DNA from: Bacillota bacterium | Lineage (GTDB): Bacteria > Bacillota > Sulfobacillia > JAJZYS01 > JAJYTV01 | Assembly (NCBI GenBank): GCA_021793645.1 | Contig: JAJYSJ010000007.1 | Location: 1-64,000, forward strand | Length of the DNA: 64,000 nucleotides | Direction of reading: 5' to 3' | Part shown: piece after piece, positions 43,147 through 51,377 of the stretch | How positions within the stretch are numbered: position 1 is the stretch's first letter | How the letters are laid out: each line of letters opens with the position of its first letter | Program-made: the position numbers and the translations under genes | Notes under the pieces: generated by a model | Told to the model about the DNA's origin: nothing | The model's input: the letters and a program-made list of their open reading frames with translations, nothing else | Database searches by the model: none

Positions 43147-43692
43147 GTGCGTGTGATTGCGGGTTCGGCTGGAGGCCTTCGCCTCGACACCGTGCCCGGC
43201 AACGCGACGCGCCCTACCCTCGACCGCGTCCGCGAGTCGCTGTTCGCCATGCTCGCGCCGCGCCTGCCGGATGCGCGGGTGCTGGATCTCTATGCCGGCA
43301 CGGGCGCGCTGGGCATTGAAGCGCTGAGCCGTGGCGCGGCGCGCTGCTGTTTCGTGGATGGGGAGCCGAGGGCGCTCGCCGTTCTGCGCGAGAACCTCCG
43401 GCGCACTGATCTCGGCGATCGTGCGGACGTACTGCGATTGCGCCTGCCAAGTGCGCTGCAGCGGTTGCGTGATGGTGGCCCTTACCAGCTCGCGCTGCTC
43501 GACCCCCCCTACGCCGCGGCGCCGTGGGAAGCGCTTCTTGCCGGGCTGCGGGAGTTGTTGGAGCCAGACGGCCTGGCTGTCTGCGAGCACGCCTGCCGCA
43601 CTCCGCCAGGAGACCAGCCCGGCTGGAGCATGGTCCGACGCGCACAGTATGGACAGACTTGCGTCAGCATCTTGCGAAGGGACGGCGGTTAG
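43147..43692 (+). CDS. rsmD: 16S rRNA (guanine-966-N2)-methyltransferase
   Basis: RsmD family, 181 residues. It starts MRVIAGSAGGLRLDTVPG, the canonical family N-terminus, from GTG 43147 with ribosome site GAGGTGG (43134-43140). ATG 43132 lies at the transcription start predicted from the TATAAT and would add five residues. Motifs are RPTLDRVRESLF, VLDLYAGTGALGIEALSRG and the catalytic LLDPPYA. It is followed directly by coaD, a conserved pair in Bacillota. Confidence 0.94.
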   Translation: MRVIAGSAGGLRLDTVPGNATRPTLDRVRESLFAMLAPRLPDARVLDLYAGTGALGIEALSRGAARCCFVDGEPRALAVLRENLRRTDLGDRADVLRLRLPSALQRLRDGGPYQLALLDPPYAAAPWEALLAGLRELLEPDGLAVCEHACRTPPGDQPGWSMVRRAQYGQTCVSILRRDGG

Positions 43693-44178
43693 TTGTCGCA
43701 CGCACTCTACCCGGGCACTTTCGACCCGGTCCATCGCGGGCACCTGGATGTTGTGGAGCGTGCGAGCCGGATCTTCGACCGAGTGACCGTCGCGGTGCTC
43801 GAGAACCCGTCGAAGAACCCCGTGTTCAGCGCACAAGAACGCGTCGACTTCTTGCAAGAGGCGCTCTCAGAACTGCAGAACGTGTCGGTGATGCGCTTCG
43901 ACGGATTGACCGTCGAGTGCGCCAAGAACCAGGGCGCGAGCGTCATCCTGCGCGGGTTGCGCGCTGTGCTCGACTTCGACTACGAGGTGCAGACCGCGAT
44001 GATGAATCGCCACCTCGAACCGAGCGTCGAGACATTCTTCCTCCTGACCAAGAGCCGCTATGCCTACATCAGTTCCTCACTCGTCAAGCAGCTCGCAAAG
44101 TTTGATGCACCCCTCGACGACTTCGTGCCGCCATCAGTTGCGAAGGCGCTGAAGCGTCTTTCCTCCCCGAAGGCATAG
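43693..44178 (+). CDS. coaD: Pantetheine-phosphate adenylyltransferase
   Basis: Penultimate step of coenzyme A synthesis. YPGTFDPVHRGHLDVVERA holds the nucleotidyltransferase (T/H)xGH motif, and the C-terminal SRYAYISSSLVKQLA is the ISSS phosphate-binding signature. Length is 161 residues. It starts with TTG immediately after the rsmD stop. Confidence 0.96.
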   Translation: MSHALYPGTFDPVHRGHLDVVERASRIFDRVTVAVLENPSKNPVFSAQERVDFLQEALSELQNVSVMRFDGLTVECAKNQGASVILRGLRAVLDFDYEVQTAMMNRHLEPSVETFFLLTKSRYAYISSSLVKQLAKFDAPLDDFVPPSVAKALKRLSSPKA

Positions 44179-44268
44179 ATCTTCCCAGGATGGCCGAAGG
44201 ATAGCGATGCACCGCAACCTATTGCCTCCGCAGAGGGGAGGGAGGGCACCGCCTGCGGGCGGGCTCTG

Positions 44269-45066
44269 ATGGGAAGCAAACCGAAGGTTGCCCTGGCCCT
44301 GGGCGCAGGTGGAATTTACGGGTACGCCCACATCGGCGTGCTCCAGGTGCTTGAGGAGTATGGGCTGAGGCCGGACTTCGTTGTGGGCTGCAGTATCGGA
44401 GCCGTGATCGGGGCGCTCTACGGCGCCGGGCTCTCCTCCGGTCAACTGGAGACGCTAGGTACGCATCTGCGTCGCAGCCACTGGCTCGACGTGACGATGA
44501 CGCGCATGGGCGTGGTGAGCGGGCAGCGCCTGGAAGGGGTGCTGCGCCTGTTGACGCGGGACCGGCGCCTCGAGGACCTCACTCCGCCGCTGGCCGTCGT
44601 AGCGACGGATATCGAGCGGGGGAGCAAGGTCGTGTTCACGCGCGGACCCGCCGCGCGTGCCGCGCGCGCCTCGAGCGCGATCCCAGGCATCTTCAGTCCG
44701 GTGCGGTTGGGCGAACATCTGCTGGTGGACGGGGCGCTGGTGGAGCGGGTGCCCGTCGATACGGCACGCGCACTCGGCGCCGACCGCGTGATGGCCGTGG
44801 CGCTGGGCACGATGCGCGACGGGGAAAGGGTACCTGTGCGCCACCTGTTCGATGTCGTGAACCAGTCGTTCGACATCATGCAGCGGGCGCTCGCTGCCGA
44901 GCGCATGCTCCGGGCCGACGTGCTCGTAGAGCCGCTCGCCTACGAGGTGCATAGGACGAGTCCGGCTCAGGCCAGCGGACTGATCGAAGCAGGCAGGAAT
45001 GCGGCGACGGAGAAGATCGAGGAAATCAAGTTGCTCTTCTCGCGGGAGGTGGCGTGGCATGGCTAG
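44269..45066 (+). CDS. Patatin-like phospholipase family protein (YlbK type)
   Basis: Patatin hydrolase of 265 residues. The oxyanion-hole motif is LGAGGIYGYAHIGV, the nucleophile elbow is GCSIG and the dyad Asp is in LLVDGALVERVPVD. It is the same protein type found next to ylbL in Bacillus, and the order coaD-patatin-PDZ protease is conserved. Natural substrate unknown. No strong ribosome site is visible before the ATG. Its end overlaps the protease gene. Confidence 0.88.
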   Translation: MGSKPKVALALGAGGIYGYAHIGVLQVLEEYGLRPDFVVGCSIGAVIGALYGAGLSSGQLETLGTHLRRSHWLDVTMTRMGVVSGQRLEGVLRLLTRDRRLEDLTPPLAVVATDIERGSKVVFTRGPAARAARASSAIPGIFSPVRLGEHLLVDGALVERVPVDTARALGADRVMAVALGTMRDGERVPVRHLFDVVNQSFDIMQRALAAERMLRADVLVEPLAYEVHRTSPAQASGLIEAGRNAATEKIEEIKLLFSREVAWHG

Positions 45067-46075
45067 GTGGGTGCGGTGGACGCTGGGCATCGTTGCGGCG
45101 TTGGTGGTCGCGGCTGCCGTGCTGTGGTGGACGCCGACCAGCGACTACGTGATCCTTCCGGGCGTGACGGAGAACCTCAACCGCATCGTCAACGTGCAAA
45201 GCGCCTTGGGCAACCTGCCCAGCGGCAAGATGCTGATGGTTGCGGTGGATATCGAACCTGCGAATCTCTTTTACTACCTGATTGGGAAATACACTCCATA
45301 CGGCGAGATCATCCCGGCACAGGAACTGCTGGGATCGACCGGCAACGAGCAGCAGTACCAGCAGGTCAATATGCAGTTGATGACCGAGAGCCACCTCGAC
45401 GCGAAGGTGGCGGCACTGAGGCAGCTCGGCTACTCCGCAAAGGAGACCGGTCAAGGTGTCTACGTGTACAGTGCGGAGAAGAACACTCCAGCTGCGGGCC
45501 GCCTCAAGCCGAACGACGTGATCGTGGCGGTCAACGGCACGCCGGTGCCGGTCGCGCAGGATCTTCTCAACTTCATGGGGCACGTGACGCCGGGGCAGAA
45601 GGTCACCCTCAAGGTCCTGCGCGACAAGAAGGATATCTCGGTTTCGGTAGGCACGATCAAGAGCACCCAACTCAAGAACCACGCGATGCTCGGTGTGTTG
45701 ATCGCAACCTACAAGCCGAACTGGATCATTCCGCTGAAGATCAATATCAAGACCGGTGACATCTCAGGTCCGTCGGCAGGCATGATGTTCAGTCTATCGA
45801 TCATCGATCACCTGCGGCCGCAGTTCGACCTGACCCACGGGCAGACAATCGCCGGCACCGGGACGATCGACGCGAACGGCAACGTTGGAGCGATCGGCGG
45901 GATCAAGGAGAAGGTCGTCACCGTCTACGACGCCGGTGCACGCATCTTCCTCGTGCCAAAGGGTGACTACGCCGACGCGATCCAGGAAGCGAAGGCGATC
46001 GGCATCTCGCAAAAAATGCGCATCATACCTGTCGGGACGCTGGCGCAGGCAGTGGCGGCGCTCGAGCACCACTAG
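45059..46075 (+). CDS. Membrane-anchored PDZ-Lon (S16) protease, YlbL type
   Basis: Secreted, membrane-tethered serine protease of 338 residues. One N-terminal membrane segment (TLGIVAALVVAAAVLWW) is followed by a PDZ domain (about 120-200, around GRLKPNDVIVAVNG) and a Lon-type catalytic domain. The catalytic Ser is in SGPSAGMMF and the Lys in GIKEKVVTVYDAG. In Bacillus YlbL helps clear the checkpoint protein YneA; the same role here is inferred. The ATG follows GGGAGGTGG and overlaps the patatin stop. Confidence 0.92.
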   Translation: MARWVRWTLGIVAALVVAAAVLWWTPTSDYVILPGVTENLNRIVNVQSALGNLPSGKMLMVAVDIEPANLFYYLIGKYTPYGEIIPAQELLGSTGNEQQYQQVNMQLMTESHLDAKVAALRQLGYSAKETGQGVYVYSAEKNTPAAGRLKPNDVIVAVNGTPVPVAQDLLNFMGHVTPGQKVTLKVLRDKKDISVSVGTIKSTQLKNHAMLGVLIATYKPNWIIPLKINIKTGDISGPSAGMMFSLSIIDHLRPQFDLTHGQTIAGTGTIDANGNVGAIGGIKEKVVTVYDAGARIFLVPKGDYADAIQEAKAIGISQKMRIIPVGTLAQAVAALEHH

Positions 46076-46111
46076 TCTGGCCAGCCCATGCCAAAAGGCA
46101 GGGGGATGGCA

Positions 46112-46978
46112 ATGCCCGAGATGAGTGCGCAGAACGTGCAGACGATCGTGCAGCAGGAACTGCAGCGTCTGCTTTCAGGGCCGTCCGGTCAGGCCTCCGC
46201 CGGAAGTTCGCCTGACTCCGGACAGGGCGGACAGTCTCAGGGACAGTCCATGCAAGGCACGCCGCAAGGACAGTCCGCACCGTCGCAGCAGGACGTGGCG
46301 GCGGTTCTGCGTGCGCTTTCCCAGGCGCTCTCGCAGGCGGTGCAGCCAGTGCAGGCGCAAGGGCAATCGTCGCAAGCTGCAAGCGGCGTGCAGGGGCAAT
46401 CGAGTCAAGCCAGTCAGTCGGGGCAATCTGCGCAGATCGCTCAAGCGGGGCAGGCGCAGCAGTCGAATCAATCGGGACAAGCGCAGTCCGGGTCCTCGCA
46501 GGGTGGACAAAGCAGCGGACAAGGTTCCGAAGGCCAGGAACTCGCTGCGCTGCTGCGCGAGCACCTGGCCATGATGCAGAACCAGAACCAGTCCCAAGGC
46601 CAGAGCGGGCAGCAAAACAGCCAGCAGTCCGCACAGCAGTCAGGCTCTACAGGTGGTCAGGGCAGTCAGCAGCAGTCTCAACAAGGGGCCGGACAAGGGC
46701 AAAGCCAGTCCCAGCAGTCATCAGACGGCCAAAAAGGACAGCAGGGCGAGGGCACAGGCTCCTCGCTCCGCAAGCTGGCGAAGCGCGCGCGCCGTCAGTC
46801 TGGTAGCGTGATGGATGCGCAATCCCAGGCAGAACTGATTGCACAGGCCCAGGCAGAGTTCAGCCAGGAGCTGTCGCAGAACCTGCAGCGGCTGCGGCAG
46901 GTCATCTCGGAGAGCCAGGAGTTGGCACGGCGCATGCAGGCTGTTCTCGGAGGCGGCAGCCAGGGCGGCTCAAGTTGA
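46112..46978 (+). CDS. Gln/Ser/Gly-rich low-complexity protein of unknown function
   Basis: Protein of 288 residues with three parts. A short N-terminal helix-like segment (MSAQNVQTIVQQELQRLL) comes first. A long disordered stretch follows, built almost only of Gln, Ser, Gly and Ala in QGQS-type repeats and broken by the helix-like blocks DVAAVLRALSQALSQAV and ELAALLREHLAMM. A C-terminal segment of about 60 residues with coiled-coil character (AELIAQAQAEFSQELSQNL) ends it. No signal peptide or membrane segment is seen. ATG 46112 follows AGGGGG. It lies where Bacillus has ylbM. Composition would fit a spore-coat or scaffold protein, but that is only a guess. Confidence 0.75.
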   Translation: MPEMSAQNVQTIVQQELQRLLSGPSGQASAGSSPDSGQGGQSQGQSMQGTPQGQSAPSQQDVAAVLRALSQALSQAVQPVQAQGQSSQAASGVQGQSSQASQSGQSAQIAQAGQAQQSNQSGQAQSGSSQGGQSSGQGSEGQELAALLREHLAMMQNQNQSQGQSGQQNSQQSAQQSGSTGGQGSQQQSQQGAGQGQSQSQQSSDGQKGQQGEGTGSSLRKLAKRARRQSGSVMDAQSQAELIAQAQAEFSQELSQNLQRLRQVISESQELARRMQAVLGGGSQGGSS

Positions 46979-47003
46979 CGCTCCTCGGGACGCACCGTAT
47001 ACT
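46975..47003 (+). promoter_or_regulatory. Sigma-A-type promoter of yceD-rpmF
   Basis: TTGACG (46975-46980), exactly 17 bases, then TATACT (46998-47003). It starts at the stop codon of the low-complexity gene and lies 22 bases before yceD. Confidence 0.75.
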
Positions 47004-47024
47004 AGGCAAAGTTGAGGTGGTGCC

Positions 47025-47519
47025 ATGCTCGGCGTAGCCGTCGGCGCATTACGGCGCCACGAAGTCGGAGCGCAGGAAGAGATCGATCTACGCGTCGGAA
47101 CGGAAGACCTGCCCGAGCTCGGACTCGCAGGCGACCTGCAAGTTTACGGGAAGATGACGAACCTCGGTGCGGAAGGCATTGAAGTCGCCATCGAGGTCGA
47201 CGGATCCACCGCGCGGGAGTGCGCGCGTTGCCTTGCACCGGTGACGGTGCCCTTGCACGCGAGCGCCGAGGAGACCTTCGCGTTGTCCGGCCCGTGGCCG
47301 TCTGTCGTCGAGGATACCCTCGACGTGAAACCGATGGTCAGCGAGGCGGTGCTCCTCGAGGAACCCTTGCGGGTGCTCTGCCGACCGGAATGTGCAGGGA
47401 TCTGCCCCAGCTGTGGCAAGGATCTGAACGACGGGCCTTGCGAGTGCACGGCCGAAGAGGTAGACCCGCGGCTTAAGCCCCTGAAGAAGCTTTTGGAGTC
47501 CAGAGAGGAGAAGCGATAG
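47025..47519 (+). CDS. DUF177 protein (YceD/YlbN family)
   Basis: Conserved 164-residue protein nearly always encoded before rpmF; YceD is linked to 23S rRNA processing and abundance. The family cysteines are in ARECARCLAPV, and the C-terminal LCRPECAGICPSCGKDLN shows a four-Cys zinc-like cluster followed by DPRLKPLKKLL. The ATG start lies directly behind a strong promoter. Confidence 0.92.
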   Translation: MLGVAVGALRRHEVGAQEEIDLRVGTEDLPELGLAGDLQVYGKMTNLGAEGIEVAIEVDGSTARECARCLAPVTVPLHASAEETFALSGPWPSVVEDTLDVKPMVSEAVLLEEPLRVLCRPECAGICPSCGKDLNDGPCECTAEEVDPRLKPLKKLLESREEKR

Positions 47520-47522
47520 GAG

Positions 47523-47699
47523 ATGGCCGTCCCCAAGCGCAAGCATTCCAAGGCCCGGCGTGATTCCCGCCGCGCGAACTGGAAGCTTCCGCCGCTGACG
47601 CTGACGCCGTGCCCGCAGTGCAAGAAGCTGCGTGTTCCGCACCACGCGTGCCAGAACTGCGGCTACTACGACGGACGCGAGGCGATCCACGTCGACTGA
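47523..47699 (+). CDS. rpmF: 50S ribosomal protein L32
   Basis: Ribosomal protein of 58 residues starting MAVPKRKHSKARRDSRRANW. The zinc-binding form is shown by CPQC and, 13 residues on, CQNC. It begins three bases after yceD and ends at 47699, followed by a clear terminator. Confidence 0.97.
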   Translation: MAVPKRKHSKARRDSRRANWKLPPLTLTPCPQCKKLRVPHHACQNCGYYDGREAIHVD

Positions 47700-47713
47700 T
47701 TTCACATAGCTCT

Positions 47714-47742
47714 GCCCCGGCCTCTGGCCGGGGCTTTCGCTT
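47714..47742 (+). terminator. Intrinsic terminator after rpmF
   Basis: GCCCCGGCC (47714-47722) and GGCCGGGGC (47726-47734) form a 9-bp stem with a 3-base loop, followed by TTTCGCTT. Confidence 0.75.
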
Positions 47743-47783
47743 GCCGGCCGCCGGGTGGTTCCTCCGCCGTGGATTGCTGCCTG

Positions 47784-47832
47784 TTGCCACGCTTGTCAAC
47801 CCGTTGGTATACTTGGTACTAATACTAGGTAG
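47784..47832 (+). promoter_or_regulatory. Promoter of the fapR operon with probable FapR operator
   Basis: TTGCCA (47784-47789), an 18-base spacer and TATACT (47808-47813). Directly after it lies TTGGTACTAATACTAGGTA (about 47813-47831). Its complement contains TAGTATTAGTACC, close to the FapR site known from Bacillus. The overlap with the start of transcription fits malonyl-CoA-relieved autorepression. Confidence 0.65.
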
Positions 47833-47844
47833 GAAGGGTCAACG

Positions 47845-48393
47845 ATGGATCGCCGACAGCGCCGCGCGCAGGTGCACGACGCCCTGCTCGCGGATCCGTT
47901 CGTGACTGACCGCGAACTCGCCCGCAAGCTGGCCGTCAGCGTGCAGACGATTCGCCTCGACCGCTTGGCATTGGGAATTCCTGAGATGCGTGTGCGCGCC
48001 TTGGACGTGGCTGAGCGAGCCTACGGCAGCGCGCGTCTTCTGACCGCACGACAGGTGTTCGGTGAACTCGTCGACCTTGAGCCGGGCGACCAGGCGATCA
48101 GCCGGATCGCGACGTCGCGAGAACTGGCTTTTTCGGGCACGGACGAGGTGCAGGGGCACTATCTGTACGCCCAGGCGGAATCCTTGGCGCTCGCTGTGGT
48201 TGATCTCGACCAGCCGAAGATCGCCCTGGCTCGGGTCAAGTTCCGGCGCGGCGTGCAGGTGGGAGAGACCCTGATCGCCAAGGCGCAGGTCATCCGCCGC
48301 AGCCCTGGCCGCCAGGTCGTCCTGGCGCTGGTGCGGGCGGGCGGAGACGAAGTGTTCCGGGGCAAGTTCGAGGTGCTCGCCGGGGGGGCGTAG
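47845..48393 (+). CDS. fapR: Fatty-acid and phospholipid synthesis repressor FapR
   Basis: Repressor of 182 residues that releases DNA when malonyl-CoA binds. The N-terminal helix-turn-helix (about 18-40, DRELARKLAVSVQTIRLDR) is followed by LGIPEMRVRALDVAE and a hot-dog effector domain with ARVKFRRGVQVGETLIAKA. It is the first gene of the plsX-fab operon it would control, behind a matching operator. plsX follows after two bases. Confidence 0.94.
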   Translation: MDRRQRRAQVHDALLADPFVTDRELARKLAVSVQTIRLDRLALGIPEMRVRALDVAERAYGSARLLTARQVFGELVDLEPGDQAISRIATSRELAFSGTDEVQGHYLYAQAESLALAVVDLDQPKIALARVKFRRGVQVGETLIAKAQVIRRSPGRQVVLALVRAGGDEVFRGKFEVLAGGA

Positions 48394-48395
48394 GG

Positions 48396-49391
48396 TTGCG
48401 GATTGCAGTCGACGCGATGGGCGGGGATCACGCACCGGCAGAGATCGTCCGCGGCGCCTTGGAGGCGTCACGTGAGCATGGCATCCCCATCGCACTCATC
48501 GGGCGCGAGACCGAGATCGCCCCGTTGTTGACGCCGGCGGCGACGCAGGGCGCGGACTATGCGCTCGTGGATGCGCTGGAGGCGATCGGGCCGGACGAGA
48601 AGCCGGCACAGGCCGTCCGTCAGAAGCGCCAATCCTCGATCGTGCTCGGCATCGAACAGGTTCGTGAAGGACGCTGCGACGCGTTCGTCAGCGCCGGGAA
48701 CACCGGTGCTCTGATGACAGCATCGCTGCTTGGGCTCGGCAAGATCATGCGCCGCCCGGCGCTCGGCGCCGTGCTCCCGACGTTTGCGAGGCGTCCTGTG
48801 CTGCTTCTTGACGCTGGCGCATCTGTCGACGCGCGGCCGGAGGACCTCGTGGAGTACGCAGTGGTCGGCAGCCTGTACGCGGAGCACGTGCTGCATCTGC
48901 CGGACCCCGCGGTCGCCCTCTTGAACATCGGACTCGAGGAGTCCAAAGGCAATGAACTGGTGCGCGCAGCCTACCAGCGCCTGCAAAACCTGCCGATCCG
49001 CTTCGTCGGGAACATCGAAGGCCGGGAGGTGCTGTCGGGCGACGTGCAAGTGATCGTCAGCGACGGCTTCGCCGGCAACGTGATGCTCAAAACGATCGAG
49101 GGCTTCGGCATCGGCATCTTCGCGTTGCTGCGCGACGAACTGGCCCGCGGCTTCCAGACGAAGCTCGGTGGCCTGCTCGTCCGTGAGCGCTTGCGCGAAG
49201 TGGGGAAGACGCTCGACTATGCGACGTACGGCGGTGCTCCGCTCTTCGGCGTGCGCGGCCCTGTCATCAAATGCCACGGGAGTTCGCGTGCACTTGCGGT
49301 CCGCAATGGTGTCCGGGTCGCGAGCGAATACGTGGCCTGTGGCGCAGTGCGTCGGATGGAAGGCGCACTGCAGCAGGAGGGAGACGCATGA
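48396..49391 (+). CDS. plsX: Phosphate acyltransferase PlsX
   Basis: Converts acyl-ACP to acyl-phosphate for phospholipid synthesis. It starts RIAVDAMGGDHAPAEIV and shows DAFVSAGNTGALMTAS, VLLLDAGASVDARPEDL, VSDGFAGNVMLKTIEG and a C-terminal GGAPLFGVRGPVIKCHGSS. Length is 331 residues. TTG start; the stop overlaps fabD. Confidence 0.96.
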   Translation: MRIAVDAMGGDHAPAEIVRGALEASREHGIPIALIGRETEIAPLLTPAATQGADYALVDALEAIGPDEKPAQAVRQKRQSSIVLGIEQVREGRCDAFVSAGNTGALMTASLLGLGKIMRRPALGAVLPTFARRPVLLLDAGASVDARPEDLVEYAVVGSLYAEHVLHLPDPAVALLNIGLEESKGNELVRAAYQRLQNLPIRFVGNIEGREVLSGDVQVIVSDGFAGNVMLKTIEGFGIGIFALLRDELARGFQTKLGGLLVRERLREVGKTLDYATYGGAPLFGVRGPVIKCHGSSRALAVRNGVRVASEYVACGAVRRMEGALQQEGDA

Positions 49392-50317
49392 GCAAGACTG
49401 CGCTGCTGTTCGCCGGGCAGGGGGCACAGTACCCGGGGATGGGCAAGGAGATCTACGATGCGTTTTCGGAGGCTCGTGAAGTCTTCGAGCGCGCAGAAGA
49501 GATTGTTTCGCTGCCGCTGCGACGCATCTGCTTCGAAGGCACGCACGAGGAACTGCGTCGAACCGAATGGACGCAGCCGGCGATCCTCGCTGTCTCGGTG
49601 GCTACGTGGCAGGTGCTGCGGGCCGCAGGCGTCCAAGCGCACGCGGCACTCGGACTCTCGCTGGGGGAGTACGGAGCTCATGTTGCTGCCGGAACCCTCG
49701 ACTGGCAGGAGGCACTGCCACTCGTTCGCCTGCGCGGCAAGCTGATGCAGGACGCGGTGCCGGAGGGCACGGGGGGCATGCTGGCGGTGCTGGGTCTGGA
49801 GGACGCTGAGATCGAGGACCTCTGCACGCAGGCGCCTGAGACGCTCGAGGCGGCCAACTACAACACGCCAGGTCAGGTCGTCGTGGCGGGACGGACCGCT
49901 GCGCTCGAGTGGATGGAAGAGCGCGTGGCAGACCGCGGAGCGCGCAGCGTGCGGCTCTCGGTGTCGGCCCCCTTCCACAGTTCACTGCTGGAACCGGCCG
50001 GTGCTGCACTGCGCCCTGCGCTCCAAGCCGTCCACTGGCATACACCGCGGTTTCCTGTGATTGCGAACATGACCGCTCGGCCGACCGCGATGGAAGACGT
50101 CGTGGATACCCTCGCCCGACAGGTCTACAGGCCGGTTCGCTTTTCGGACTCGCTCGCCTACCTTCTACAAGAGGGCTACAACCATTTCGTCGAGGTCGGG
50201 CCAGGCAGGGCGCAGGTCGGATTCCTACGGCGCCTCGACCGGTCGGCGCAATTCCACACCACAGACAAATTGCAAGACCTGACAGCCATGCTTGATTGGG
50301 CCAAGGAGGTTTGCTAG
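49388..50317 (+). CDS. fabD: Malonyl-CoA:ACP transacylase
   Basis: Loads malonyl units on ACP. FAGQGAQYPGMGKEIYDAF is the N-terminal motif. The nucleophile elbow reads GLSLGEYGAHVAAG, where most FabD proteins have GHSLGEY: the Ser is kept but the preceding His is Leu. The catalytic His is in SAPFHSSLLEP and the C-terminal FVEVGPGRA block is intact. Length is 309 residues. The ATG overlaps the plsX stop. Confidence 0.94.
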   Translation: MSKTALLFAGQGAQYPGMGKEIYDAFSEAREVFERAEEIVSLPLRRICFEGTHEELRRTEWTQPAILAVSVATWQVLRAAGVQAHAALGLSLGEYGAHVAAGTLDWQEALPLVRLRGKLMQDAVPEGTGGMLAVLGLEDAEIEDLCTQAPETLEAANYNTPGQVVVAGRTAALEWMEERVADRGARSVRLSVSAPFHSSLLEPAGAALRPALQAVHWHTPRFPVIANMTARPTAMEDVVDTLARQVYRPVRFSDSLAYLLQEGYNHFVEVGPGRAQVGFLRRLDRSAQFHTTDKLQDLTAMLDWAKEVC

Positions 50318-50318
50318 G

Positions 50319-51056
50319 ATGATGCCTGCTTCCGCCGCACTGGTCACAGGTGCCAGTCGGGGCATCGGACGCGCATGTGCTTTGCGCCTCGCGAAGGAAG
50401 GTTTCGCCGTCGCGGTGAACTACCGCCAGGGAACCGCTCAGGCCGGGGCTGTGGTGCAGGAGATCACGGATGCAGGAGGCACGGCATTCGCACTCCCAGG
50501 CGACGTTGCCGTACCGGGCGAAGCCGATCGCCTCGTGCACGAAGTCACTGAGAAATTCGGCCGGATCGACGTTCTGGTGAATAACGCAGGGATCACGCGC
50601 GATACCCTTGTGCTGCGGATGTCGGACGACGACTTCGACGCAGTGCTCGCGACGAACCTGGCGGGTGCGTTCCGGCTTATCCGCGCAGCCCTGAAGCCGA
50701 TGCTGAGGCAGCGCTACGGCAGGATCATCAACATCTCCTCGATCGCTGGGATGGTTGGAAATCCTGGGCAGGCCAACTATTCCGCAGCCAAAGCGGGGAT
50801 GCTGGGGCTGACGCGCGCCGTGGCCAAAGAGGTTGCGTCGCGGAACATCACCGTGAACGCCGTCGCCCCCGGCCTAATCGACACCGACATGTCTTCGGAC
50901 ATCAAGGGTCGCGAAGCGTTGGTCGCCAGCATTCCGCTTGGGAGAGCGGGAACACCGGAGGAGGTCGCGGCCGCCGTCGCCTTTCTGGCTCGGCAGGAGG
51001 CGGCCTACATCACAGGGGTCACCCTTCCCGTCGATGGTGGCTTGACCGCAGGCTAG
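50319..51056 (+). CDS. fabG: 3-oxoacyl-ACP reductase
   Basis: NADPH-dependent short-chain dehydrogenase. [16 protein letters not shown] binds the cofactor; [14 protein letters not shown] and the catalytic [20 protein letters not shown] (Ser, Tyr, Lys) are complete, and [15 protein letters not shown] follows. Length is 245 residues. AAGGAGG (50303-50309) precedes the ATG pair at 50319/50322. Confidence 0.96.
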   Translation: MMPASAALVTGASRGIGRACALRLAKEGFAVAVNYRQGTAQAGAVVQEITDAGGTAFALPGDVAVPGEADRLVHEVTEKFGRIDVLVNNAGITRDTLVLRMSDDDFDAVLATNLAGAFRLIRAALKPMLRQRYGRIINISSIAGMVGNPGQANYSAAKAGMLGLTRAVAKEVASRNITVNAVAPGLIDTDMSSDIKGREALVASIPLGRAGTPEEVAAAVAFLARQEAAYITGVTLPVDGGLTAG

Positions 51057-51072
51057 GAAAGGGGGTGAGCAG

Positions 51073-51315
51073 ATGGCCGACGCAAACGAAGTTCTGGAGA
51101 AGGTTCGAGGCATCATTGTCGACCAGCTCGGGGTGGAGGCGCCGCAGGTGACGTCGGAGGCGTCATTTATCGACGACCTGGGCGCGGACTCGCTTGACAT
51201 CGTCGAGTTGATCATGGCCTTTGAAGAGGAATTCGACCTCGACATCCCGGATGAGGACGCAGAGAAGATCAGCACGGTGCAGGACGCCGTGGATTACATC
51301 AAGGAGCGCGCCTAA
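51073..51315 (+). CDS. acpP: Acyl carrier protein
   Basis: Carrier protein of 80 residues, acidic and helical. The phosphopantetheine Ser is in [20 protein letters not shown]. An AAAGGGGGTGAG ribosome site precedes the ATG, which fits the high expression typical of ACP. Confidence 0.97.
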   Translation: MADANEVLEKVRGIIVDQLGVEAPQVTSEASFIDDLGADSLDIVELIMAFEEEFDLDIPDEDAEKISTVQDAVDYIKERA

Positions 51316-51328
51316 GAACGCTCCGGAC

Positions 51329-51352
51329 GACGGGGGGCTTTGGCTCCCCGTC
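51329..51352 (+). terminator. Hairpin between acpP and fabF
   Basis: GACGGGG (51329-51335) pairs with CCCCGTC (51346-51352), extended inward by GGC/GCT-type pairs. No T run follows. It may stabilise the acpP 3' end or attenuate read-through into fabF. Confidence 0.45.
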
Positions 51353-51377
51353 GATCCATTGGGGGGGTGCAACGGAT

